Shown here piece after piece: positions 8,617 to 16,460 of a DNA stretch of 64,000 nucleotides. Position 1 is the stretch's first letter. Every line of letters starts with the position of its first letter. The notes beneath the pieces are model-generated. The model was not told the origin of the DNA. It searched no databases and worked only from the letters and a program-made list of their open reading frames with translations. The DNA is from Desulfogranum mediterraneum DSM 13871 (GTDB lineage Bacteria; Desulfobacterota; Desulfobulbia; Desulfobulbales; Desulfobulbaceae). The stretch is from contig NZ_AUCW01000016.1 in assembly GCF_000429965.1 (NCBI RefSeq), forward strand, positions 94,677-158,676, in the 5' to 3' direction. The position numbers were made by a program, and so were the translations under genes.

Positions 8617-8782
8617 AGTCGTCTCCTCCTGTAGATGATGAAATGGAGAAAGATACTTTCTCTAAAGATAAGCATCTTTCCTGTGAAATCTCGGAAAAAA
8701 GAGGAGTTGTTGTCGCTTGACAGGGACCACGGTGTGGTGTCTTCGGGTTGGCCAGGGAGGAGGGACTCCGGGTGCGCCGGCC

Positions 8783-10312
8783 TCAAGGCAGGGAGAAACC
8801 CTGGCTGAAGAAGGGGGCGTGGTTGGAGGTGAACAGGGGAGGGTCCCGGTGGAGGATGGGGGCAATCAGGGGATGACGTTTGAACTCCCTGTCCAGGAAG
8901 GTGCGGATCTTTTTCCGCGACCAGCCCAGGGGATGGGTAAAGTCCCGGTAGAGGGAGAGGTCGTCCTCGGACCACTGGCTGGACTCTACCCGATCGGCAT
9001 CCCTGCCCAGCAGGGGCATGTTGAAGATGGCCAGGTTGAGGAAGGTGATGGCGCTGTGATGCTTGGCGGTAAACTCAAGGGTGTCCCTGGCCTGGCTCAG
9101 GGTCTCGGAGGGGGTCCCGAAGAGCAGGTAGACATAGCTGGCGATCCCGGCCTGCTCCAGGGCCCTCAGGGTGGCGGAGATCAGCTCCAGGGAGATGCCC
9201 TTGCCCATGGCATCCAGGACCTGCTGGTTGCCCGACTCCAGGCCCAGCTTGAGCATCACGCAGCCGGCGGCCTTCAGCTGCCGGCAGAAGGCCGGGTCAG
9301 CCAGGTTGTGGTCGACCCGGGCAAAGCCGTACCAGGGCACCCCGGGTGGCCGAGTAATCAGGCTGCGCATCAGGGCAGGGGAGAGGGCGTTGTCCAGGAA
9401 GTGGAGCAGGCTTGGTCTGAGGGTTTGGCAGCAGTGGGCCAGGTCGCGCCGGATGGTGGTCAGGTCGGTGGGGCAATAGGGGTTGCCCTCGGCCTCTTCG
9501 GGACAGAAGGAACATCTGTTCCAGTAGCATCCAGAGGAGGCGGCATAGGGCAGGGTCAGGCCCGGCGAGAGGTAGTGCTCCAGGGGCAGGTCGCTGTAGT
9601 CGGGCGGAGCTGAGCAGCTGAGTTGCCGGCCGAACAGCGCCAACAGCGGCTGCTCGCCCGGGCCGGCGATGCAGTGGTCCACCAGCCGGCTAAAGGGATC
9701 CTCCCAGTTGGGATGGCTCATCCAGGAGGTGATCAGGCCGCCGCCCAGGATGATGCTCAGCTCCGGGTAGTGGCTGCGGAGAAAGCCGATCATGGCAAAG
9801 GTGGTATTGGCCTGGCTGAGGTAGTTGAGGGAGAAACCCACCCGGGAGAAGTGGTGCCGGTCGCAGAGCTGGCGGAGCCGTTGTTGAAAGTAGGGGAAGT
9901 AGAGGTTGCCCCGATGGTTGCGGGCGGCAGCCAGGAGCTCTCCACTCTTCAGGGGCGAGCAGCCGAGCTCCTGATAGTTGCCCAGGCTGAGCTGGAGCTC
10001 CGTCTCGCCATGGGCCCGGGCAGACTGTTCCACCACCCGGTTGAGCTCGCGCACCAGCCCTTGGTAGCGGTCCTGGTTGGTGTAGAGCTCCGGGGTGCGG
10101 ATGGCGGCCAGGTTGCGCTTAAGGTTACGCTCGGCCCGGATGGACCAGGTGTCTGTCGGCTTGCGCTTGCCCTCCAGCAGATAGAGCAGCCCCTCCAGGC
10201 TGGCATCCAGCAGGGTGCAGGGCAGGCCATGGGCCCGGAGGCAGGCCGCCAGCCGGGGAATGCCGGCTGGCGGTTCACCGGGCTTGGCCACCGGCGGATG
10301 AATCAGCAGCAT
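8783..10312 (-). CDS. B12-binding-type radical SAM protein
   Basis: A 509-residue protein. The N-terminus MLLIHPPVAKPGEPPAGIPRL is the usual start of cobalamin-binding-type radical SAM enzymes, and the first ~200 residues form a B12-binding-like Rossmann region ending SIILGGGLITSW. The iron-sulfur cysteines are in SSGCYWNRCSFCPEE, a CX4CX2C spacing rather than CX3CX2C. The core continues through FLDNALS, WYGFARVDHN and LKLGLESGNQQVLDAMGKG, the last being a typical SAM-binding segment. The reaction is unknown. It lies downstream of the UGA-containing rhodanese gene and starts about 60 bases after its stop, so the two are probably cotranscribed and may share a sulfur or selenium pathway (inference). 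Confidence 0.85.
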   Translation of the reverse strand: MLLIHPPVAKPGEPPAGIPRLAACLRAHGLPCTLLDASLEGLLYLLEGKRKPTDTWSIRAERNLKRNLAAIRTPELYTNQDRYQGLVRELNRVVEQSARAHGETELQLSLGNYQELGCSPLKSGELLAAARNHRGNLYFPYFQQRLRQLCDRHHFSRVGFSLNYLSQANTTFAMIGFLRSHYPELSIILGGGLITSWMSHPNWEDPFSRLVDHCIAGPGEQPLLALFGRQLSCSAPPDYSDLPLEHYLSPGLTLPYAASSGCYWNRCSFCPEEAEGNPYCPTDLTTIRRDLAHCCQTLRPSLLHFLDNALSPALMRSLITRPPGVPWYGFARVDHNLADPAFCRQLKAAGCVMLKLGLESGNQQVLDAMGKGISLELISATLRALEQAGIASYVYLLFGTPSETLSQARDTLEFTAKHHSAITFLNLAIFNMPLLGRDADRVESSQWSEDDLSLYRDFTHPLGWSRKKIRTFLDREFKRHPLIAPILHRDPPLFTSNHAPFFSQGFSLP

Positions 10313-10373
10313 GGCTGGGCCCGGAAGAGAGGAGAAGGCGTTGAGTCGGGAACCGGGGGCAGGCCGGGCAGGT

Positions 10374-10736
10374 TCAACTGCGGCTCACCGGCAGGCCGTG
10401 GGCCTGCCACTCCCCCACTCCCGGGGCATAACGATGGATGCGGGTATAACCGAGTCGGACCGCCACCCGGGCGGTGAAGCTGCTTCGTACTCACGAAGGG
10501 CCGTCTCAGTAAAAGGCGATGGCCCGACTGTGATCCCTGCCCAGGAGCCTGGCCAGGGAACGGCTCTTAAAGAGCCTGCTCCAGAGGGTGGGGGGGAAGG
10601 GAAAGGAGACCGCCCCCTGGATATGACCCTGCTGGTATTTTTCCTGATCGCGCAGGTCCACGATCAGGAGTTGGGGGTCCTGCTCGTAGCAGCTGCGGAG
10701 TGCCTGGGTGGTGATTTCCGTATAGCTGGGTGTCAT
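10374..10736 (-). CDS. Rhodanese-like selenoprotein with two in-frame UGA (selenocysteine) codons
   Basis: Conventional reading stops at 10506-10508 after 76 residues (ending HSRAIAFY). The same frame continues to a stop at 10374-10376, giving 120 residues if UGA codons 77 (10506-10508) and 82 (10491-10493) are read as selenocysteine (U). The joined product is a complete single rhodanese domain: QLLIVDLRDQEKYQQGHI (the CH2A-like strand), active loop FYUDGPSUVRSSF, then LGYTRIHRYAPGVGEW and HGLPV, the standard rhodanese C-terminus. Cys relatives carry YCDGPSC at this loop, so both UGA codons fall exactly on conserved Cys positions. The domain normally transfers sulfane sulfur from thiosulfate or polysulfide through a Cys persulfide; Sec would make a selenol active site. 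The ATG at 10736 follows AGGGGC. It sits 41 bases after prfC. The alternative, a decayed pseudogene, is unlikely given two exact Cys-to-UGA replacements and an intact downstream frame. Confidence 0.8.
10459..10475 (-). promoter_or_regulatory. Candidate bacterial SECIS stem-loop
   Basis: On the minus strand ACCGCC (10475-10470) pairs perfectly with GGCGGT (10464-10459) around the loop CGGGT. The loop begins 21 bases after the second UGA and 36 bases after the first, and G is in its second position. This fits the published general bacterial SECIS pattern (short stem, small apical loop with an early G, roughly 16-37 bases after UGA). A second small hairpin, CTTCG/CGAAG at 10498-10483 with loop TGAGTA, lies between the two UGA codons and includes the second one. 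Confidence 0.55.
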
Positions 10737-10777
10737 GGTGTCTGCCCCTTGTCTTCAGCGTCGGTGCCTGCCGTTTA

Positions 10778-12364
10778 TTATACCGATTCCCTGGTCTTGT
10801 GAAAGACAACCTCAGGAAAGAGTTCCTGGGTATGGGAGAGTCGCCACATCCCGTCGGCCAGGTAGGAGAGGTGGCCCTCGGCGTCAAAGGCCAGGTTGGC
10901 CTGGTTCTTCTTCTCAAACTCCCGCAGCTGCTGTTTGTTGTCGCTGGCCACCCAGCGGGCCAGGGTGAAGTTCATGGGGTGGTATTCGGCGTCCACCCCG
11001 TACTCCGCCTTGAGCCGGGTCATGGTGACCTCGAATTGGAGCACGCCCACGGCCCCCAGGATGTAGTCGTTGCCGATCAGGGGCCGAAACATCTGGACCG
11101 CACCCTCCTCGGCCATCTGTACCAGACCCTTCTGCAGCTGTTTGATCTTCAGCGGGTTTCTGAGGATGACCCGGCGGAAGTGTTCAGGGGCAAAGTTGGG
11201 AATCCCGGTAAACTTCAACTCCTCCTTGTCGGTGAAGGTGTCGCCGATCTTGATGGTGCCGTGGTTATGGATGCCGATGATGTCGCCGGGATAGGCTTCT
11301 TCGACATTTTCCCGGTTCTGGGCCATGAAGACCGTGGCATTGGAGAGGCTGATCTCCTTACCCAGCCGATGGTGGCGGACCTTCATCCCCCGGGTATACT
11401 TGCCGGAACATATCCGGAAAAAGGCGATCCGGTCCCGATGGGCCGGATCCATGTTGGCCTGGATCTTAAAGGTGAAGCCGGAAAAGGCGGTCTCTTCCGG
11501 CGCAACCATCCGACTGACGGTGGCGCGGGGACCTGGGGAGGGCGAGAGTTCCACAAAGGCATCCAGCAGTTCGCGCACCCCGAAGTTGTTGATGGCGCTG
11601 CCGAAGAAGACCGGCGTCTGGCTGGCCTTGAGGTACTCCTCATACTCAAAGGGGTTGGCAGCACCCTCCAGGAGTTCGATATCTTCCCTGAGCTTGTCCG
11701 CATCCACGCCCAGGAGCTCGTCCAGCCTCGGGTCGTTGACGTCGCTGACCGTGATATTATCCTCGGGCCGGGTATCCTGGCTGGGGACAAAGAGGTTGAG
11801 TTCCTTGCGAAAGAGGTTGTATACTCCCTTGAAGCCCTTGCCCATGCCGATGGGCCAGGACAGGGGCGCGCATTCAATCTGCAGTTTTTCCTCGATATCC
11901 GAGAGGATCTCCAGCGGATCCATGCCGTCCCGGTCCAGCTTGTTGATAAAGGTGATGATCGGGGTGTTGCGCATCCGGCAGACTTCCATCAGCTTGGTGG
12001 TCTGGGTCTCGACCCCCTTGGCACTGTCGATCACCATCAGGGCGGAGTCCACGGCGGTGAGCACCCGGTAGGTATCTTCGGAAAAATCCTGGTGACCGGG
12101 GGTGTCGAGCAGGTTGATCTCAAAGTCGCGATAGTTGAATTTCATCACCGAGGTGGTGACCGAGATACCACGGTCCTTTTCAATGGCCATCCAGTCGCTG
12201 AGCGCATGGTTGGAGGTCTTTCTGGACTTGACCGCCCCGGCCATCTTGATGGCCCCGCCGAAAAGCAGCAGCTTTTCCGTGAGGGTGGTTTTACCTGCAT
12301 CAGGGTGACTGATGATGCCAAAGGTCCTGCGTTTTTCGATCTCGTTTTGAAATTGACTGCTCAC
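10778..12364 (-). CDS. prfC: Peptide chain release factor 3
   Basis: A 528-residue translational GTPase of the RF3 family (E. coli RF3 is 529). The G1 motif is [11 protein letters not shown] near residue 20, switch [10 protein letters not shown] near 87, and NKLDRD near 140; domain II and the RF3-specific C-terminal domain complete the length. It recycles RF1/RF2 from the ribosome after termination. The GTG at 12364 is chosen because the protein begins there in the manner of RF3 ([20 protein letters not shown]) and the upstream frame is not conserved. It heads a probable minus-strand operon with the UGA-containing rhodanese and the radical SAM gene. Its roughly 120-base leader contains an intrinsic terminator, suggesting attenuation. 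Confidence 0.95.
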   Translation of the reverse strand: MSSQFQNEIEKRRTFGIISHPDAGKTTLTEKLLLFGGAIKMAGAVKSRKTSNHALSDWMAIEKDRGISVTTSVMKFNYRDFEINLLDTPGHQDFSEDTYRVLTAVDSALMVIDSAKGVETQTTKLMEVCRMRNTPIITFINKLDRDGMDPLEILSDIEEKLQIECAPLSWPIGMGKGFKGVYNLFRKELNLFVPSQDTRPEDNITVSDVNDPRLDELLGVDADKLREDIELLEGAANPFEYEEYLKASQTPVFFGSAINNFGVRELLDAFVELSPSPGPRATVSRMVAPEETAFSGFTFKIQANMDPAHRDRIAFFRICSGKYTRGMKVRHHRLGKEISLSNATVFMAQNRENVEEAYPGDIIGIHNHGTIKIGDTFTDKEELKFTGIPNFAPEHFRRVILRNPLKIKQLQKGLVQMAEEGAVQMFRPLIGNDYILGAVGVLQFEVTMTRLKAEYGVDAEYHPMNFTLARWVASDNKQQLREFEKKNQANLAFDAEGHLSYLADGMWRLSHTQELFPEVVFHKTRESV

Positions 12365-12445
12365 GTTACAACCGTTTATCCAGGGGGATGATGAAGGGGC
12401 GGCAACCGGGTCCGGGGACGGTTGCAGCCCGTGGTAGAATCTTCC

Positions 12446-12478
12446 AAAAAAAAAGATGGGTCGATCCTCCGACCCATC
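12446..12478 (-). terminator. Intrinsic terminator (putative attenuator) in the prfC leader
   Basis: On the minus strand GATGGGTCG (12478-12470) pairs perfectly with CGACCCATC (12463-12455) around a six-base loop and is followed by nine consecutive T (12454-12446). The T-run exists only on the minus strand, so it terminates leftward transcription, 80-110 bases before the prfC GTG and just after a promoter-like sequence. Confidence 0.7.
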
Positions 12479-12487
12479 AGCAGGGGT

Positions 12488-12517
12488 TATATACTCTATT
12501 TTACGTTTTTTGTCCAA
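12488..12517 (-). promoter_or_regulatory. Putative sigma-70-type promoter of prfC
   Basis: Minus strand TTGGAC (12517-12512) and TATATA (12493-12488) with an 18-base spacer that is A/T-rich. Transcription would begin near 12481, immediately upstream of the terminator hairpin. Confidence 0.45.
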
Positions 12518-12614
12518 CATTCTTGTCACCGGGCAGCAGCGCGCTGGGCGAGGCCGGCGGTGCAGGGGAAGCTGGGCCTGTCTTCAGGGTCGTCCAGCAG
12601 AGGAGAGAACAGCT

Positions 12615-13103
12615 ATGACGCAGATAATGCGGCCATGTTTTTTTTTACACGGTCTTGACTCATCCAGCCAGGGCACCAAGGGACGCTGGTTTAGCCGCCA
12701 CTTTCCGGAGATGCGTATCCCGGATTTCAGCGGCAGTCTGGAGGAGCGGCTGGAGCAGCTGGCCCGGCTCTGCGGTCCGGATGACCAGGCCCTGCTGGTG
12801 GGCTCCAGCTTCGGCGGCCTGATGGCCACCATCCATGCCCAGCGCAATCCGGGCGCCTGCTCCCGCCTGATCCTGCTGGCTCCGGCCCTGAACTTTGAGG
12901 CCTATCAGCCCCCGCCAAGCCCCATCCAGGTCCCTACCCTGGTGATCATCGGCCAGGATGACGTGGTGACCCCGCCGGAGTTGGTGCTGCCCCTGGTCCG
13001 GCAGAGCTTTGCAGCTCCCGAGATCTCGCTGGTGGCCGACGACCACATGCTCCACACCACCTTTCCCGAGCTGGATTGGCCGTCCCTGCTGGCAGCAGAG
13101 TAG
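12615..13103 (+). CDS. YqiA/YcfP-like alpha/beta-hydrolase
   Basis: A 162-residue single-domain alpha/beta hydrolase. The N-terminus reads FFLHGLDSSSQGTKGRWF (oxyanion region HG), the nucleophile elbow is VGSSFGG near residue 57 (G-x-S-x-G), an acid candidate lies in IIGQDDVVTP near 115, and the catalytic histidine may be in DDHMLHTTF near 145. Size and motif order match the YqiA/YcfP group of small esterases of unknown physiological substrate. The ATG at 12615 is preceded by AGGAGAG at 12601-12607, which fixes the start against the longer upstream frame. Confidence 0.8.
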   Translation: MTQIMRPCFFLHGLDSSSQGTKGRWFSRHFPEMRIPDFSGSLEERLEQLARLCGPDDQALLVGSSFGGLMATIHAQRNPGACSRLILLAPALNFEAYQPPPSPIQVPTLVIIGQDDVVTPPELVLPLVRQSFAAPEISLVADDHMLHTTFPELDWPSLLAAE

Positions 13104-13193
13104 CCACTCCTCCCCACTCCTGCCGGTTGCGCAGACCCGGCCCGGGGCGTGCGGTCCCCTGGTGTAGGGGCTGGTCTCTCGTGGCCTGGGTGT

Positions 13194-13787
13194 TTAACGC
13201 TGGAGCAGTTCCAGCTCGATATCCACTGCCACACTTTCTCCCACCAGCCCCATCTGGGCAAAGGTACCGCTGCCCACGGTGTACTCCAGGCGGTTGAGGC
13301 TGAGCTTGCCGCGAAAGCCGGCAACCCGGGCTCCCTTCATGGCCGGATGCGCCTTGCTCCCCAGGTAATCAAGGGGCAGGACGATCTCCCGGCTGATCTT
13401 CTTGATGGTCAGGATCCCTTTGACCAGGTAGAGGTCGCCTTCCCCCGGATGGACGCCGCTGCTCTGGAAGGTGATCCGGGGATATGTTTTTTCGTCAAAA
13501 AAATCAGGAGAGAGCAGGTGCTTGTCCCGTTTGGGATTGGCCGTGCTGATGGATTTGACCGGGATTTCAAAGCGGAAGCTGGACTTTTCCGGGGCAGCGG
13601 GATCAAAGCGGACCCTGCCCTGAAAGTCCTGGAAGTGGCCCCTGATTCCGGAGTAGATGTGACGGACGGTGAAATAAAAGCCGGAATGATCCGGATCTGT
13701 CTCCCAGTGATCCGTTGCCGCACAGAGCGGAGCGGCGGGCGCCAGGACCAGGGAAAAGAGGATGATGAGGTGGCGGAATATCTGCAT
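13194..13787 (-). CDS. YceI-family periplasmic lipid-binding-fold protein
   Basis: A 197-residue secreted protein. The signal peptide is MQIFRHLIILFSLVLAPAAPLCAA, with cleavage after about residue 24. The mature part is a YceI lipocalin-like barrel: DPDHSGFYFTVRHIYSGIRGHF, DFFDEKTYPRITFQS and a FRGKLSLNRLEYTVGSG-type segment are all family features. YceI proteins bind isoprenoid-like lipids in the periplasm; function in anaerobes is not established. The start at 13787 places the signal peptide at the N-terminus and has AGAGGG upstream. It is transcribed toward the convergent hydrolase gene. Confidence 0.88.
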   Translation of the reverse strand: MQIFRHLIILFSLVLAPAAPLCAATDHWETDPDHSGFYFTVRHIYSGIRGHFQDFQGRVRFDPAAPEKSSFRFEIPVKSISTANPKRDKHLLSPDFFDEKTYPRITFQSSGVHPGEGDLYLVKGILTIKKISREIVLPLDYLGSKAHPAMKGARVAGFRGKLSLNRLEYTVGSGTFAQMGLVGESVAVDIELELLQR

Positions 13788-13934
13788 GGTAGCCCTCTGA
13801 CGACAGGGTGAATGTTCAGTCCCCACAGACCTGGACGGTGCCACGTTGCGGGGGTGCGGCTAGAGCAGAATATAGCTACTGCTTGGGGAAAAACAAGCTG
13901 CCCCTGTTTGAGAAAGGCGCCATCAAGGCAGCCT

Positions 13935-15284
13935 TCAGAGGGAAAAGAGCTCGTCATGGATATCCCGGCGGGCATAGCCCAGTTCCAGGAGAATTCCTCT
14001 CAGCTCCCGGACCATGGCGCCCGGGCCGCAGAGAAAGGCTGCGCCCGGGCAGGGCAGGGAGCTCACCATGGGGGCCAGCTCTGCCCTGCCCAGGCGGCCT
14101 CTTGCCCCGGGACCGCCACTCAGATGGTAGTGGAGCCGGAGCTCCTTGAGCTGGCCGGCCAATTGGGCCAGTTCTGCAGCAAAGACCAGCTCCTCCCGGC
14201 TGCGGCAGGACCAGAGCAGCTGAACGGGTCGTTGCTCCCCCTGGTCGGCCATGAAGGTGAGCATGCTGATCATCGGGGTGATGCCGATGCCGCCGGCAAT
14301 GAGGAAGAGGGCTGCAGCCCCGGGGGCCTGGAGGTGGCTGAACTCGCCGTAGGGTCCGCTGATCTCGACCCGGGCCCCAGCCGGCAGTCGCTGGATGGCA
14401 TCGGTCCAGTCACCGCAACTGCGAATGGTGAAACGCAGCGCCTCTGTCCGGGTGGGAGTGGAGCTGAGGCTGAAGGGATGTGGTTCCCGGCTGATCCCCG
14501 GTGCCCTTACCCGGAGAAAGGCATACTGACCGGGAAGATAGTCAAAGGCTGTGGCGCCGACAGGCTCCAGGAGCAGGCTGTGGATGGTCGGGTTGAGCCG
14601 CTGGACAGCGCTGACCTGCCAGCCCCGGGAGGCGCGCAGCGGCCGGGCGAGGCTCAGGGCCGTGAGCAGCAGGAAAGCGAGGCCCACGATCAGAAGCAGG
14701 GTTGCGGGCAGCGGCTGTCTGAAGGTGTCGCTGACAAAGCGGATATGGATGAGCAGCAGCAGGGGGAGGAAGAGGCCGACCAGGCGATGGGTCCGCTGCC
14801 GGATGTGATAGGGGATGGTGACGGCGTGGGGCCCGGAGTGGGGGAGCAGGGCGGCCAGGCTCTGGAGGATCAAGAGGGCAAGCAGGGCTGCGCCCACCAG
14901 CTCGGGCCAGAACTTCCAGCCCAGGGGCAGGTTGTCGAGGCCTTCAGGCAGCAGGATCAGCAGGGGATGGGCCAGCACCAGGAGCAGGATCAGGCCCGCT
15001 CCCAGCCGGTGGCCCTGGCGCAGGAACCGGCCGCCCAGGAGTCGATCCAGCCATTGCCAGCGGGCCACCATCATCAGCTGGGCCGGCAGCAGCAAGGTGG
15101 CCCAGAGGGCGACCACCTTGCCCAGACGAAGCAGGCCCCTGTCCCAGCCGAACTTGTAGAGCATGGTGGTGGACTCGAACAGGAAGGGCACGGTCGCCCC
15201 GGCCGCCAGCAGGCCCAAGAGGATGGAGCCGGCAGAGAGCAGAGTCAGGCGGCGCTGTCGGCGGCTGGCCAGTGGTCGGCTCAT
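13935..15284 (-). CDS. Ferric reductase-like transmembrane flavoprotein (FNR-type oxidoreductase)
   Basis: A 449-residue membrane protein. About six hydrophobic helices fill residues 10-215, with candidate haem-ligand histidines in RQGHRLGAG, VLAHPLL, QRTHRLVGL and LLIHIRF. A cytoplasmic ferredoxin-NADP reductase module follows: FAD-binding YLPGQYAFLRV and EPHPFSLSSTPT, then NAD(P)-binding LIAGGIGITPMISML and a C-terminal FLCGPGAMV. This is the architecture of ferric-chelate reductase/NADPH-oxidase-like proteins, moving electrons from NAD(P)H through FAD and haem across the membrane. It starts 10 bases downstream of prmA on the same strand. The acceptor is not known. Confidence 0.88.
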   Translation of the reverse strand: MSRPLASRRQRRLTLLSAGSILLGLLAAGATVPFLFESTTMLYKFGWDRGLLRLGKVVALWATLLLPAQLMMVARWQWLDRLLGGRFLRQGHRLGAGLILLLVLAHPLLILLPEGLDNLPLGWKFWPELVGAALLALLILQSLAALLPHSGPHAVTIPYHIRQRTHRLVGLFLPLLLLIHIRFVSDTFRQPLPATLLLIVGLAFLLLTALSLARPLRASRGWQVSAVQRLNPTIHSLLLEPVGATAFDYLPGQYAFLRVRAPGISREPHPFSLSSTPTRTEALRFTIRSCGDWTDAIQRLPAGARVEISGPYGEFSHLQAPGAAALFLIAGGIGITPMISMLTFMADQGEQRPVQLLWSCRSREELVFAAELAQLAGQLKELRLHYHLSGGPGARGRLGRAELAPMVSSLPCPGAAFLCGPGAMVRELRGILLELGYARRDIHDELFSL

Positions 15285-15294
15285 TGGCCGGGCC

Positions 15295-16200
15295 TTACTC
15301 CCGGTGGAGCAGCATGCCGGCCCACTCCTCCTGATGGAGGGTCTCTGTCAGGGAAAAGCCGTGGCTGCGGTAGACTGCGGCGATGTTTGCCTCCTGTTCC
15401 CCCTTGAGGATGCCGGCCAGGACCAGGGCCGTGCCCGGGCAGGCGAGCCGGCTGAACTCTGGGGCCATCTCCACCAGGACATCGTGGATGATGTTGGCGC
15501 AGATCAGCTGGTAGCTGCCCTGGATCTCTTCCAGGGGGGTCTGGCTGACCTGGACCTGCTGCTCCAGCTGGTTGTTGGCCACATTTTCCCGGGCCACGCT
15601 CACTGCCTCGGGATCGTTGTCGATGGCCACCACCCGCTCTGCGCCGAACAGGGCCCCGGCCATGGCCAGGATACCGGTGCCGGTACCCACGTCCAGGACC
15701 GCAGACCTGCCGTCTGCCATGTCCCGGGCCAGCAGTTGGAGGGCCATGTGGGTGGAGGCATGCTGACCGGTGCCAAAGGCCATGCCCGGATCCATCTCGA
15801 TCACCCGGGTGTCCCCGCTGGGCTGGTACTCCTCCCAGGAGGGTTTGATCACCAGCCCGGGGATGATCTCAAAGGCGGCAAAGTACTGCTGCCAGCTGGT
15901 GGCCCAGTCTTCATCGGCCAGCAGGGCGGTCTCCATGGGTTCCATCTCCTGCTCATAGAGTCCAAAGAGTTCCTCCATGGCCGTGGCGACCTTCCTGCAG
16001 ATGGCCTGCTGCTCTTCGCTGGCGGAGCTATCGCCGCTCAGGGGGAAAAAACCGCTGATCAGGCAGGCCTCTGCCTGTTCCGGGCTCTGTTCCACCCCGG
16101 AACCACTGAGGGCAGCCATCAGGTCTGCGGCTGCCTCGCTGAGAACGGTGGGGGTCTGGATGGTGATCTTTAACCACTGGGTGTCGGAGTGTGCTGCCAT
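15295..16200 (-). CDS. prmA: Ribosomal protein L11 methyltransferase
   Basis: A 301-residue class I SAM-dependent methyltransferase of the PrmA family. SAM motif I is VLDVGTGTGILAMAGA near residue 170, the acidic loop VVAIDNDPEAVSVARENV follows, and the catalytic-site sequence LICANIIHDVL replaces the usual N-I-L. Upstream, MDPGMAFGTGQHASTHMAL is the PrmA signature. It trimethylates L11 in characterised bacteria. The ATG at 16200 matches the family's N-terminus (HSDTQWLKITIQ); the upstream extension looks non-coding. It is the first gene of a pair with the ferric reductase-like gene. Confidence 0.92.
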   Translation of the reverse strand: MAAHSDTQWLKITIQTPTVLSEAAADLMAALSGSGVEQSPEQAEACLISGFFPLSGDSSASEEQQAICRKVATAMEELFGLYEQEMEPMETALLADEDWATSWQQYFAAFEIIPGLVIKPSWEEYQPSGDTRVIEMDPGMAFGTGQHASTHMALQLLARDMADGRSAVLDVGTGTGILAMAGALFGAERVVAIDNDPEAVSVARENVANNQLEQQVQVSQTPLEEIQGSYQLICANIIHDVLVEMAPEFSRLACPGTALVLAGILKGEQEANIAAVYRSHGFSLTETLHQEEWAGMLLHRE

Positions 16201-16383
16201 GGTCTCTACTCGTTGCAATCTCTGTGGGTGAAGGGGATGGTGGCCCTGGACGGCGAGATGCTCCTGCCCGGGCCCTGACGGTATCCCGTTTCTATACCTG
16301 GAATCTCTCCGGAGGGCGAACCTTTCCGGGAGAAGAGTCTGGTCAAAGTTCATTTTTGTAGTATATAGAGCGCTGCCCTGGTT

Positions 16384-16413
16384 GGCTGAGCTCCCTGTAT
16401 GGAGGGCTCAGCC
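16384..16413. other. Hairpin in the prmA/DUF554 divergent region
   Basis: GGCTGAG (16384-16390) pairs with CTCAGCC (16407-16413), extended by CTCC/GGAG, in the 260-base gap between divergent genes. It lies 48 bases before the DUF554 ATG. Function unknown; no other element was seen in this gap. Confidence 0.35.
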
Positions 16414-16460
16414 TTGGATCTCCACCGTGAACCGTCAATCAGCACCAACAACCAAAAAAC

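Noticed and set aside
10374..10736. Reading the rhodanese as a broken pseudogene ending at 10506
   Set aside because: Both premature codons are UGA, sit at the two conserved Cys positions and the frame stays intact to a normal C-terminus; a degraded gene would show mixed stops or frameshifts.
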